Numbered from the stretch's first letter, positions 1 to 9,855 are shown. The stretch is DNA of 64,000 nt from Myxococcota bacterium (GCA_028289325.1 JANQQN010000055.1:1-64000); one strand, 5' to 3'. Made by a program: numbers and translations. The notes: a model not told the origin generated them from the letters alone.

Positions 1-93
1 AGACCGCTTGGCCGCGGTCCACAGCCGGCGTTGGAGTTGGCGCACTTTGTCCGGCGTCCGTTGACGCTGGGGGGAGTTGGGCCCTTCGGCCAT
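1..93 (-). CDS. Group II intron reverse transcriptase/maturase, N-terminal fragment running off the left edge
   Basis: Reverse complement from ATG at 93 reads MAEGPNSPQRQRTPDKVRQLQRRLWTAAKRS, resembling LtrA-type N-termini (VRxLQRxLWxAAK). Not in the ORF track because it has no stop inside the window. Confidence 0.55.
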   Translation of the reverse strand, partial: MAEGPNSPQRQRTPDKVRQLQRRLWTAAKRS

Positions 94-400
94 GCCCTCA
101 CGCGTGCCTCCGCTTCCGGCGTTCTCTAGGCAGGGGTCCTTCCCTGGGGCCGTGTTGTGTTGCACGACCCTCGTCACGGTACTATGACCCCCTCGGACAC
201 CCGCTGACCGGTGGCAGCTTTCACCTTCGGCTTATGCGACGCACCTCGCCGTGACGATGGCCGGTCAGACGGGCCTCTCCTGTTCCGAACGGTTCCTTGC
301 GCACGTGCCACGCCCCATACCCCGCCGGAATCCGCCGCGCGCTTCGGAACCAGCGCAGCGGACATGGCCTTCGCCGTGACATGATGTCAGTGACCATAAG
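94..400 (-). mobile_element. Probable group II intron RNA/5' region upstream of the intron-encoded RT
   Basis: Non-coding on the minus strand immediately upstream of the RT start; contains a segment (..gaggtgcgtcgcataagccgaaggtgaaagc..) typical of intron RNA upstream of ltrA-like genes. Boundaries not resolved. Confidence 0.3.
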
Positions 401-480
401 CATCGGACCCCCCCATTTCCAGAAGCATGGGGCCAGCAGCCGACTCTCCGACCGTCGGTGAGGGTGCCATAAGATGCGGA
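391..480. repeat. Imperfect direct repeats, candidate terminal transposase-binding repeats of the left IS21-family element
   Basis: gtgaccataagcatcggacccccc (about 391) and ggtgccataagatgcggaggagtgggacccc (about 463) share CATAAG.ATCGG/ATGCGG followed by GGACCCC; located outside istB as expected for IS21 ends. Confidence 0.35.
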
Positions 481-641
481 GGAGTGGGACCCCGGAGGTC
501 GGCGTAGCCGGCCGACGCTCCGGAGCCGGAGGCGGAGGTCAGCGGGCCCGGGGCGTACGTCGCTTTCTGCCCGTGAGCTGCTTGACGACGGGCGTGGTAT
601 CGCCGTCGGCGTTGGGGACTTCCGGTTTGAGGCGGGAACGG

Positions 642-1364
642 TTACGACTCGCCCTCGATGACGAGGTCGTATGCATTGTTCTTGAACCGGTCGACGGCGC
701 TTTGGGCAAGGAGCGTGTCGTCGAAGACCGCGAGCCATTCAGATGTGTCTCGGTTGCTGGTCACGATGGTCGCTGCTCTCGCATTGCGTTCGACGAAGAG
801 CTGGTAGACATCACGACTCTCATCGCGGGTCATCGGCTCGAGTGCAAAGTCGTCGATGATCAGCAGATCCACCGTGCTCAACTCGGTGACCAAGGTGTCG
901 CGGGAGTTGTCAAGACGGCTTTGCTTCAGCTTCCGCAGCATCGCGTCTGCCCGATAGAACTGGACACTGAAGGCGGACCTGCATGCGATAACGCCGAGAG
1001 CGTTCGCGATGAAGGTCTTGCCGACACCGACCGGACCAAGGATTGCGACGTTTCTTTGGGCCTCCACGAAGCGAAGACTCGTGAGCTCCTGAAGGGTTCT
1101 TTGGTCAATGGAAACGGTCGCGGACTTGTCCCATCGCTCGAAGACCATATCCGGATCGAGACCGGCCTTCGCAGCCCGTTGGCTTGCGGAGGAGCTCTGA
1201 CGCCTTGCGACCTCATCCGAGAATAGCATTAGCAAGAAGTCCTCGATTTCGATGCCTTTGTTCTTCGCGAGTGTGATGCGCTCTGGCAACGTTGGAAGCA
1301 TTTTCCCAAGACGGAGCGCTTTCATCGCGGTCTTCAGTTCGGGGGAGATCAGCACCGCCGTCAT
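642..1364 (-). CDS. istB: IS21 family helper ATPase IstB
   Basis: Walker A GPVGVGKTF, Walker B VDLLIIDDFAL, sensor TIVTSNR; ATGA overlap with upstream istA-like frame. Confidence 0.9.
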   Translation of the reverse strand: MTAVLISPELKTAMKALRLGKMLPTLPERITLAKNKGIEIEDFLLMLFSDEVARRQSSSASQRAAKAGLDPDMVFERWDKSATVSIDQRTLQELTSLRFVEAQRNVAILGPVGVGKTFIANALGVIACRSAFSVQFYRADAMLRKLKQSRLDNSRDTLVTELSTVDLLIIDDFALEPMTRDESRDVYQLFVERNARAATIVTSNRDTSEWLAVFDDTLLAQSAVDRFKNNAYDLVIEGES

Positions 1365-2110
1365 CGCTCTTCACCCTCCTTCTTGCCGGCAGCGGAGATC
1401 GTGCGAAAGCTGTCCTGCGATCGAGCGAACTTGGATGACGGAAGCCGAACAACCTTTCTGGCATTATCGCCAGCGTTCTCGAGTCGCTGGGCCGCCCGGA
1501 GCATCCGCCCGACACGAGGCACGTCAACGACATCGAAGTCTAGCGAACGGCGGCACACCTCGTTCACCCGGTCGATGCCGTACTTCTCGCATAGACGAAG
1601 CAATGCATAGGCTTGCCGCATTCGTGTCCAAGGCAGGGGACCTTCCAGGAGACGTTCGACGTAGCTTCCCACTATCTGACTCTTGTCGTGAGCCCGTTGA
1701 ACGAGGCGTTCGATGCTCCGTGTGGCGTACACGGCCTTGCCCGTTGGATAGTCGTTAGGGTCGGTCGACCGCTCGCCTGATTTCATCCGGGGGTGGACCT
1801 TGATGACTTCGTTGCGGAAGTAGATGCGGACGGTCTGGCGATCGATCCGCACGCGGACCCAGGCTTTGCGCTCGGCGTAGAGATGCGGAACGGAGTAGAG
1901 CGCTTTTTTGACCTGGATGTGGTGGTCCGGATGGACTTTCGCGTCACACCATCCGGCACGTCAAATGGCTCAGTAGGCGCGGGCAGGAGTCGTGATTGCT
2001 CTGCCGTCTCGAACTCCTCCCTTGGCACTCGTTGTGTCGTGCCATGGATCCGCGCGCCGGCCACATCTCGGCACCATCGTTCCGCGTGGGCGCGGATCTC
2101 GTAGATGTTC
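1361..2110 (-). pseudogene. istA: IS21 family transposase IstA, C-terminal part only, frameshifted
   Basis: Frame 1361..: KVHPDHHIQVKKALYSVPHLYAERKAWVRVRIDRQTVRIYFRNEVIKVHPRMKSGERSTDPNDYP. Upstream part WCRDVAGARIHGTTQRVPREEFETAEQSRLLPAPTEPFDVP lies in another frame (ORF 1783..2607), joined near 1935. N-terminal HTH and most of the rve domain are missing. Confidence 0.75.
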
Positions 2111-3240
2111 GGACCGACATCGTCTTCACGCAGGCCGGCAAGCGAAGAGTGCAGTTCTTCTCGTACGTGCTCACGCATAGCACGAGGAAGTACATTCAAG
2201 CGTTCGAGAGCTACGATCTGCACGCACTGATGGAGGGGCACGTCGGCGCGTTCGAGCGCTTTGGCGGCTGCGCCGAGCAATGCAAGTACGATGGACAGAG
2301 CGCCGTCGCTCGATGGGAAGGCCATCAGCCCATCTACAATCCACGGTTCTTGGCCTTCTGCATCCACTACGAGATGCGGCCGTGGGCCATCCGTGGCAAT
2401 CCGAATCTTCGCCCCAAAGTCGAGCGGTCCTTCTGGGAGACCGAACGGTCCTTCCTGAATGGTCGTGAGTTTCGTGACCTCGCCGACCTCCGCCAACAAC
2501 TCGGCGAGTGGCTCGATCAGATCGTCGACCACCGACGGCGAAAAGGGACGACCGCGCTCGAGCGCTTCGCCGAAGAGGCGCCTCACCTGGTGCCGCTGCC
2601 GCGCCACCCGTACGATACGGCCCGTGTCGTCTACCGCCTGTGCACGATCGACGGCTTCCTCGAGTATCGCGGCAACCGCTACGCCGTGCCCTACGACTAC
2701 GTGACCGACATCTTGCCGGTGCGGGCCACCGAGCGCGTGCTCTTCGTCTACGCGCCCGATCTATCGTGCATCGCCCAGCACACGCTCGCGCCGCGCGGTG
2801 GTGGTCTCGACCCCGGCGGTTTCCACGAGCCGCGTCCGCACAAGCCGACCATCGAGCTTGGCAAGCTGCGCGACGTCTACGAGGGCATCGGCGCGGGGGC
2901 CGCTGACTTCTTTCGGGCGATGAGCGCCGGACCCGCGCGCCAATGGAGCTACTCGGCGCGAAGAATCCTGCTGCTTCGCCAGCGCTACGCAACCGAGGAC
3001 CTCGACGCTGCGCTCGGCCACGCCGCGCGCTTTGGCGCGCTTGCCTATGAGTCGGTCCAGCGGATCCTCGAAGCTCGCCACCGGCCGCGAACGCTCGACG
3101 AGTACGTCGCCGCGGAAGCCGCCCAACGTCTGGATGCGCTGATCGGCACTCGACCGACCGAAGCCCGCGACCTGACCGAGTACGACCGCATGCCCGGCAC
3201 GCCCCTCGACCCGGAGACCTTCGATGACGAAACGAAATGA
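1996..3240 (+). pseudogene. istA: IS21 family transposase IstA, 5'-truncated (homology starts near 2107)
   Basis: RRVQFFSYVLTHSTRKYIQAFESYDLHALMEGHVGAFERFGGCAEQCKYD...VERSFWETERSF, C-terminal Mu-transposase-like part; overlaps the istB start at 3224. Confidence 0.8.
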
Positions 3241-4201
3241 ACAACGCCCTCGGCCAGGCGGAAACATGGCCGCGAAGGCGCCCGGGGCGGGCCGGGCCCC
3301 GGTCTCCGAGGACCTGGTCCTCACTCGGCTGCGGGACCACTTAAGATTCCTGAAGCTGAGCCACACGCTCCGCAACCTCGACGATCTGCTCGCCTGGGCG
3401 CGGCGCGAGCAGCCCGGACCAACAGCGACGCTCGAGCACATGCTCGGCACGGAGGTCGCCACGAAGCGCGATGCACGCATCGACCGGCGGATCACCACCA
3501 GTGGGCTAGTCGAGCGAAAGACGCTCGAGGCCTTCGACTGGAACTTTCAGCCTACGCTGGACAAGGCCACTATCGTCGAGCTCGCGCGCCTCGACATTGT
3601 CAGCCGGGCCGAGGACGTCTTGATCCACGGTAAGCCCGGGACCGGTAAGAGTCACATCCTCAAAGGCATCGGCCTCAAGGCGTGCGAGCAGGGCGTCAGC
3701 CTGCGATACGCTCGATGCGTCGATCTGCTCGACGATCTGCACGCCGGCCTCGCCGATGGCACGTACCCCAAGCGGCTTCGCGCGTGGGCGCGTCCGCAGC
3801 TGCTGATCATCGATGATGTCGGGCTCGGTCATCTCAAGAAGCGCGACGACGAGCCCACCGCCGCGCACACGCTCTACAACCTCGTCGACCGCCGTCATGG
3901 CCGAGCGTCGACGGCGATCACCTCGAACATCGACCTGAGCGATTGGGGTCGCTACCTCGGCGACGCCATCCTCACTACCGCGATCCTCGATCGGATCGTC
4001 ATGAATGCGATCCGAATCCGCATCGACGGTCCGAGCTATCGACAGCAAGTGGCCGACCAACGCGCCAAGAAGCGTGGCGCGAAGCGCGGCCGAACAAGTC
4101 ATTATGACGACTCGAAGAGATCGGCAGCTCATCTGCCCCGGCCGCGTCCGCCGTATCGGAAAAGACGGCTTCGCCTTCATCCAGAACCGATTCCTGCATG
4201 A
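3224..4201 (+). CDS. istB: IS21 family helper ATPase IstB (second element)
   Basis: Walker A GKPGTGKSH, LLIIDDVGLGHL, TAITSNIDLSDW. Confidence 0.9.
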   Translation: MTKRNEQRPRPGGNMAAKAPGAGRAPVSEDLVLTRLRDHLRFLKLSHTLRNLDDLLAWARREQPGPTATLEHMLGTEVATKRDARIDRRITTSGLVERKTLEAFDWNFQPTLDKATIVELARLDIVSRAEDVLIHGKPGTGKSHILKGIGLKACEQGVSLRYARCVDLLDDLHAGLADGTYPKRLRAWARPQLLIIDDVGLGHLKKRDDEPTAAHTLYNLVDRRHGRASTAITSNIDLSDWGRYLGDAILTTAILDRIVMNAIRIRIDGPSYRQQVADQRAKKRGAKRGRTSHYDDSKRSAAHLPRPRPPYRKRRLRLHPEPIPA

Positions 4202-4526
4202 CGGCTTCCTCGATACGCTCACTCACCACGAACGCTCGCTCTATTTATTCTTGGTGCTCGGCGGTGACCGCCGAGGCATGAGCTACTACGCCTACGACCG
4301 GATCTGCGGCGTCCTTCGAATGACCCTCGACGACTACATCCAGGCCCGCAACAGCCTCATCGATATGGACCTCGTCGCCTTTGATGGGACGGCCTTCCAG
4401 GTACTCGAGCTGCCGCCCGCGCCGCAGGCTCGGCGACGCCGCGGGCTGCGCACCGACAGGGATCTCGAGCAACACGACTCCTCCACCATTCGGCGCCGGA
4501 TCCTCGATGCCCTCGCCAAGCCTTGA
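4104..4526 (+). CDS. Small winged-helix-like IS21 passenger protein
   Basis: MTTRRDRQLICPGRVRRIGKDGFAFIQNRFLHDGFLDTLTHHERSLYLFLVLGGDRRGMSYYAYDRICGVL...; overlaps the 3' end of istB in another frame and lies inside the IS end repeats. Confidence 0.7.
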   Translation: MTTRRDRQLICPGRVRRIGKDGFAFIQNRFLHDGFLDTLTHHERSLYLFLVLGGDRRGMSYYAYDRICGVLRMTLDDYIQARNSLIDMDLVAFDGTAFQVLELPPAPQARRRRGLRTDRDLEQHDSSTIRRRILDALAKP

Positions 4527-4694
4527 GCTTGACGCGAACCCGCCGAACCACCGCACATCCAGAGAGTCCAAACGATCCAAAGACGGATCCAAACGGACCT
4601 ATTTCAAAACGGTCAGTTTGGGGAGCCTGTCCGGTCCAGTGTACTGGATCAGTATCCCGCCGCCCAACCCCCGCTGGCATTATCGAGGGCCGAT

Positions 4695-4727
4695 CGAAGT
4701 GGATCTCTCAAACCGCCGAAGTGGATC
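4695..4727. repeat. Right-end repeats of the second IS21 element
   Basis: CGAAGTGGATC at 4695-4705 and 4717-4727 (22-bp spacing), downstream of istB/passenger. Confidence 0.5.
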
Positions 4728-5097
4728 CATCTTAAGCCGCCGCCGAGGGGGGACTGACTCCCCTGAAACCGTCCAGCATGAGCGACGGGCGCATCGCGCT
4801 CCCGCGCGTCTTACCCATCGTTCTTCAGGACGCACCATGCATTCAATATAGCAGACGGCGTGCTCCCAAGACCGATGCGTCAACGTGCCAACTCGCCGGC
4901 CGGACAATCACCGCGGGCGCGCACCCCGTCCGGACCCCGTGCCTCTGCGTCCAAATGCCCTACTTATGCCGGGTTACGGAGGGCTTGGCTTACGGGGCCG
5001 GAGTCGCCGAAGATCTTCGCGGTGTATGAGACCAGCTGGGCTCCTGCCCCCAAGGCCGATGACCAGCCCAAGAATCGACCACGAAATGGAGATCCGA

Positions 5098-6882
5098 ATG
5101 ACTCGACAGGGCGCGCTCTTATCTTCGACCGCATCGTTGCTGCTGGCGCTCCCCGCCGTCGACGTCACCGCCACTGCACCGGAGCCGACCCTCGTCGCCA
5201 TGGACATGATCGTCGACGCACGGGTGCCGATGCGCGACGGCATCACCCTCGCGGCCCGCATCTGGAAGCCCATCGGGGCGGGCCGCCATCCCGTGGTCAT
5301 GCGCCACACCCCCTACTTGTCGGACGAGACCCATCTCCGGGCCCGCAAGTTCGTCGCCGCAGGTTACGCGTTCGTCAGTATCGATCGTCGAGGTCGCGGG
5401 GTCTCGGAAGGCGAGTTCGTTCCTCTCGCTAACAGCGGCCCGGACGGCGCGGACGCGATCGCTTGGCTCGCCAAGCAACCGTGGACCGACGGACGCGTCG
5501 TCACGATGGGCGGGTCCTATCGCGGCATGGTGCAGTGGCAGGCCCTGGCGCAAGCACCGCTGGCGCTCGCGGCGGCCGTACCGACGGCTGCCGTTTATCC
5601 GGGCTGGGACTTTCCGGCGCCCCGCGGAATCCCGTTGAGCTACATGGCCCGATGGCTATCGCTCACGGCGGGTCGGGCGGACAACGAGCAAGTCTTTGGG
5701 GACTCGTTGTACTGGCGCGACAAGTACTTTCGCGTACACCGTGGGGAAGCAGGCTTCGATCAGCTGGCGAAGATCAGCGGTGCTCCCAATGATCGCTTTC
5801 AGGTCTGGTTGGCCCATCCCGGGTACGACTCCTACTGGCAGGCGATCAACCCGACGCCCGCTATGTACGCCAGGATGAAGCCGCCGATCCTGAGCATCAC
5901 CGGCTACTTCGACGGCGACCAGGAAGGCGCCCTGCGCTACTACGACGAGCACATGACCCACGGCGCGAGGAGCGCGGCTCGACGGCATATCGTGTTGATC
6001 GGACCCTGGTCCCACGCCGGTACGCGCTATCCGCAGTCGAAGCTGAGCGGACTCAAGTTCGCCGAGGCCTCGGTCCTCGACCTCGACGCGCTGCATATTC
6101 AATGGTTCGATCATGTGTTGCGGGGCAAGGCGAGGCCCAAGGTGCTGGCAGATCGCGTCAACTACTACGTGATCGGCGCTGAGGAATGGCGCTCGGCCCC
6201 CTCTCTCGAGGCCGTCGCATCCGACGAATGGACGCTGTATTTGAGCTCCGGCGGGGCCACCATGGACAGCCTCTACGCGAGCGGACGCCTGGTCGACGCT
6301 CCCAAGGACAACGAGCCGCCTTCGGTCTACCTATTCGACCCGCGCATCAACCGCGAACCCCAAGACTGGGCCATGCGGAAGCCCACGAACGACGACTACG
6401 TCACGCAAGACGATGCCCTGCGACCCGGCCGCCTGATCTTTCACAGCGAGCCGCTCGCCAGGCCCCGCACCGTGTGTGGTCGGATGACCTTTGACGCCAG
6501 CATTGCCCTTAATGTCCCCGACACCGACGTCGAGGTGACGGTGTACGAAGTGACCGCCCGTAACCGGCTGCATTGGCTTGGCCGGGATCGAGTGCGTGCG
6601 CGCTTTCGGCGCGGCGTCGACCGCCCACAGCTGGCGGAACCCGGCAAAGTCGAGACGTGGAAGTTCGAACGTTTCTGGTGGACCTGTCGTCGGCTTCAGG
6701 CCGGCAGTCGATTGCGGCTCGTCGTCGCGCCCGTCGACTCGCCGAACTGGCAGAAGAACCACCATACCGGCGGACGCATCGGGTTCGAACGCCCCGCCGA
6801 CGCGCGAGTCGCCGCCGTCTCGCTGCATCACTCTCGCCGACGACCGAGCGTGTTGCGGCTTCCGATCGCCAAGGATCGATAG
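5098..6882 (+). CDS. CocE/NonD family (X-Pro dipeptidyl-peptidase-like) hydrolase, probably exported
   Basis: MRDGITLAARIWKPIGAGRHPVVMRHTPY, nucleophile GGSYRG, C-terminal jelly-roll-like region; N-terminal hydrophobic signal after ATG at 5098. Confidence 0.85.
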   Translation: MTRQGALLSSTASLLLALPAVDVTATAPEPTLVAMDMIVDARVPMRDGITLAARIWKPIGAGRHPVVMRHTPYLSDETHLRARKFVAAGYAFVSIDRRGRGVSEGEFVPLANSGPDGADAIAWLAKQPWTDGRVVTMGGSYRGMVQWQALAQAPLALAAAVPTAAVYPGWDFPAPRGIPLSYMARWLSLTAGRADNEQVFGDSLYWRDKYFRVHRGEAGFDQLAKISGAPNDRFQVWLAHPGYDSYWQAINPTPAMYARMKPPILSITGYFDGDQEGALRYYDEHMTHGARSAARRHIVLIGPWSHAGTRYPQSKLSGLKFAEASVLDLDALHIQWFDHVLRGKARPKVLADRVNYYVIGAEEWRSAPSLEAVASDEWTLYLSSGGATMDSLYASGRLVDAPKDNEPPSVYLFDPRINREPQDWAMRKPTNDDYVTQDDALRPGRLIFHSEPLARPRTVCGRMTFDASIALNVPDTDVEVTVYEVTARNRLHWLGRDRVRARFRRGVDRPQLAEPGKVETWKFERFWWTCRRLQAGSRLRLVVAPVDSPNWQKNHHTGGRIGFERPADARVAAVSLHHSRRRPSVLRLPIAKDR

Positions 6883-6901
6883 CCGTCCGGGGATCACTCG
6901 G

Positions 6902-8410
6902 TCAGCAGGCGTCGCGGACCAGCTCGAACGCGTGCGCTAGCGCCAGCAGGTCGAAGTCTGCGAACGGCATCCCTACGAACGAGATGTTCCCGAGCGGAAT
7001 GCCGCTCGGGTCCAGGCCTACCGGCGTCGATACCTCCGGGAGGCCGAGTCTGTTGGCGAAAGACAAGGGGGTCTGAGCGCTCGGCCACTGGTCCGCCGTC
7101 GACGGCGCCTGGTGTCCAAGGGTGGGCCAGATCATGGCATCGAGACCACGACTCGCACAGAAATCGTGCAGCTCCGAGACGAGGGCGTCTCGTCGTTCGG
7201 CGTAGGCGAGGCCTTTGCTCGACTCCTCATAAGGGACGTCGGCCATGGCGAGCACGGCCTCAGGTTCCTCCGGCAGGTCGGAGTAGTAGTATCGATACGC
7301 CGGAAGGACCAGAGGCAAGAGCTTCGCCGCGCCTTCCCGCCGACGATCGAGGTATCGAACCAGCGCATTCGCGCACGCCCGCAGATCGAATGGGCTCGCG
7401 CCCGCCGCCTTCAAGCGGGCGGAGACGTTCTCCATCGTGACCGGCGGATTGATACGAACGATGGTGGATCCGGCCGCCTCGAGTCGGGAGAGCGCTGTCG
7501 TGAAGGCTGTGGCTTGCAGCGACGGGAGCGCGTCGAGTTGACCGTGCGATTCGACGAGCCCGAACCGAATGCTCGAAAGCTCCGGAGGCGACGCCGGACC
7601 CGCGACCTTGCCTCGCGACCTGAGCGATAGCGCGTCCGACGAGTCGGGGCCGGCCAGGACCTGGAGGACCCGCGCGGCGACGGGCGCGCTGGCGGCGAGC
7701 GGTCCATGGCAGTCGAGCCACGGCCAAGTCGGGATCACCCCGGAGCGCGGCACGAGGCCAAACGTCGTTTTGACCCCAACGATGCCACAGTAGTGAGCCG
7801 GGATGCGGTTCGAGCCGCCGTCGTCGGTTCCGAACGCGGCATCGCAGAAGCCTGCTGCCACCGCGGCCGCACCGCCGCCACTGGAGCCCCCGGCGACCCG
7901 TGCTCGGGCGGGATAACGTGGATTCCAAACCTGCCCCGTGGCGGTCGAGAGACCTGCGCCGCCGTAAGCGAAGTCATCGGCGGCGCCCTTACCCAGAACG
8001 ACCGCGTCGGCCGCCCGTACGCGCGCCACCTCGACCGAGTCCGCTGCTGCCGCGGCCGTGAACGCGCGTGCCCATTCTTGGTTGGAACCGTCCGTGGGCA
8101 CGCCCGCCACGTCGAAGGTCGACTTCGCAAGGATCGTGAGCCCGGCGAGGGGACCCGCGGTTCCGTCGCTGAGCGCCCCGTCGACCCGCCTTGCGGCCTC
8201 GACGGCGTCGGGGTTCAGCCACGCGACGGCCTGCAGGGTGGAATTCTGCTTCGCGATGCGGTCCAGCGATCGCATCACCGAATCGACGGTGTCGTTTCGC
8301 TGGGCGCGACGGGGTGCCGGCGCGGACCGAGGTCCTGGTGAACTCGGCAGCGCGCATGACACACCGAGACCCGCTACGCCCGCCAAGACATCTCGGCGTC
8401 GCCACGTCAT
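6902..8410 (-). CDS. Amidase (amidase signature family), exported
   Basis: GGSSGGGAAAVAAGFCDAAFGTDDGGSNRIPAHYCGIVGVKTTFGLVPRSG; twin-Arg-like leader MTWRRRDVLAGVAGLGVSCALP. Confidence 0.9.
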   Translation of the reverse strand: MTWRRRDVLAGVAGLGVSCALPSSPGPRSAPAPRRAQRNDTVDSVMRSLDRIAKQNSTLQAVAWLNPDAVEAARRVDGALSDGTAGPLAGLTILAKSTFDVAGVPTDGSNQEWARAFTAAAAADSVEVARVRAADAVVLGKGAADDFAYGGAGLSTATGQVWNPRYPARARVAGGSSGGGAAAVAAGFCDAAFGTDDGGSNRIPAHYCGIVGVKTTFGLVPRSGVIPTWPWLDCHGPLAASAPVAARVLQVLAGPDSSDALSLRSRGKVAGPASPPELSSIRFGLVESHGQLDALPSLQATAFTTALSRLEAAGSTIVRINPPVTMENVSARLKAAGASPFDLRACANALVRYLDRRREGAAKLLPLVLPAYRYYYSDLPEEPEAVLAMADVPYEESSKGLAYAERRDALVSELHDFCASRGLDAMIWPTLGHQAPSTADQWPSAQTPLSFANRLGLPEVSTPVGLDPSGIPLGNISFVGMPFADFDLLALAHAFELVRDAC

Positions 8411-9651
8411 AGCATCGTCCGTCGGATGTCTGGTCCGTAGAAGGCTTGCCAGTAGGCGGTATCCACATCGGCGTTGGGATGCAGCTCGGGGCGCTCCCAG
8501 CTGAAGATCTTCACGACGTCACCCGCGGTGACGTCGGTCGCCTCTTGGCCCAGATCGATGATCATGTGATTGTAGTTTCGACCATCCGTCGCGTCATAGA
8601 GGCGACCACGGATGTCGACCTTCTTGGTCTTCCCACGAGCGGGGTTGTAGCGAAGACCGTCGTGGACCCCGATCCCGATGGTGGCATAGTAACGGGGCGC
8701 GGCCAGCTCGATAGGAAGCCCCGCGATCGAGCCATGACCGGGCGCGAGTTGCTCCACCCGGAGGACACGGGTCATCAGCCGGTGCGCGACTCTCAGATCG
8801 AGCTGACTTGCTGCCTTTCGGCTCGCGCTCGGATAGACGCCGTAAATGATCAGTCCCGGACGGGTCGCGTTGCAGCCTTTCAACGTCTCCGGCCGGCCGA
8901 GGATCGGGTTCGAGTGCGGGGCGTGAATGACAGATGGACGAAGGCCCGCCTCCCTGAACCGCTCAAGGGCGGTCGTGAACCGCTCGACTTGGGCTGCCGT
9001 CACCGCGTCGTCGTCGACATAGTAGGTCGAAAGCCCCTCCACGAGGAGGTGCTTCGCTGCGGCGAGGGCACGTGCCCACTCTTCGGCCCGAGAGAACAGC
9101 GCGCCCATGCGCCCGTACCCAGTGTCGATCTCCAGATGAACGGGGACCGGGCGACCCAGCGTCCGCGCGACGGGGGCCAGCATCGCGATCTCGTCGAGCG
9201 AAGTGAGCGACAGCCGCACACCTCGGAGGACCAGAGTTTGGGCGGTGGGTCGATCGACCCGCGCGCCCATGAGTAGGATAGGCTTACGCACCCCGCCATT
9301 CGTCAATCGAAGTGCCTCAGCCGGTCGCACGACCATGGTTCCCCAAACCGCGGGCACATCATCCAGCGCCTTGGCGACCTCGACATCCCCCAGGCCATAG
9401 CCATTCGTTTTGACCACCGCGACCACACGCCGCCCACCCGTAGCGGCGGAGATCACCGAGGCGTTGTGGCGAAGGGCATCGGCCCGGGCCTCGATCCAAG
9501 GAAGATAGTGATCGGTCGGCGGCTCGCCGGCAGGTGTCGGCCGACACGCGGCGCCTGCGGTTCCCAACAACACAGGCGATGCCAACGCCGCTTGAGTCAG
9601 TCGGCGTCGGCGCAGATCCACCTCGTCTGATTCCGTGGCCTCGCCGTTCAT
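8407..9651 (-). CDS. Alanine racemase-like fold-type III PLP protein with exported leader
   Basis: PLP-lysine motif VVAVVKTNGYGLG; leader RRRRLTQAALASPVLLGTAGAACR; ATGA overlap with the downstream amidase. Confidence 0.8.
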   Translation of the reverse strand: MNGEATESDEVDLRRRRLTQAALASPVLLGTAGAACRPTPAGEPPTDHYLPWIEARADALRHNASVISAATGGRRVVAVVKTNGYGLGDVEVAKALDDVPAVWGTMVVRPAEALRLTNGGVRKPILLMGARVDRPTAQTLVLRGVRLSLTSLDEIAMLAPVARTLGRPVPVHLEIDTGYGRMGALFSRAEEWARALAAAKHLLVEGLSTYYVDDDAVTAAQVERFTTALERFREAGLRPSVIHAPHSNPILGRPETLKGCNATRPGLIIYGVYPSASRKAASQLDLRVAHRLMTRVLRVEQLAPGHGSIAGLPIELAAPRYYATIGIGVHDGLRYNPARGKTKKVDIRGRLYDATDGRNYNHMIIDLGQEATDVTAGDVVKIFSWERPELHPNADVDTAYWQAFYGPDIRRTML

Positions 9652-9855
9652 GGACTCTGCTTAGAGCTATATATATGTATTTGCAATAGACATGCATAAA
9701 AGACTACGTTCTCGGTCGCGACGCAAGACGCGTTACCGACGCGCACAGGTCTACCGCAAAGAGCTGCGTCTTTGTTGGCGCGAAGCCACAGCGACCCGCC
9801 AGCTGAAGCCATCTATTGCGTGGGCGGCTGAGGGTCGGCCAAGTGGGTGGCGGCG

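Noticed and set aside
265-738. Long minus ORF of 157 aa overlapping istB and the intron/IS end region
   Set aside because: Overlaps istB in another frame, Arg/Ser-rich translation typical of high-GC shadow ORFs.
2171-3340. Minus ORF of 389 aa opposite istA
   Set aside because: Antisense to a well-supported IstA reading frame; Arg-rich low-information composition.
9660-9690. AT-rich TATATATA stretch as a definite promoter of the racemase-like gene
   Set aside because: AT-rich and upstream of the start, but no -35/-10 pair with acceptable spacing could be defended.
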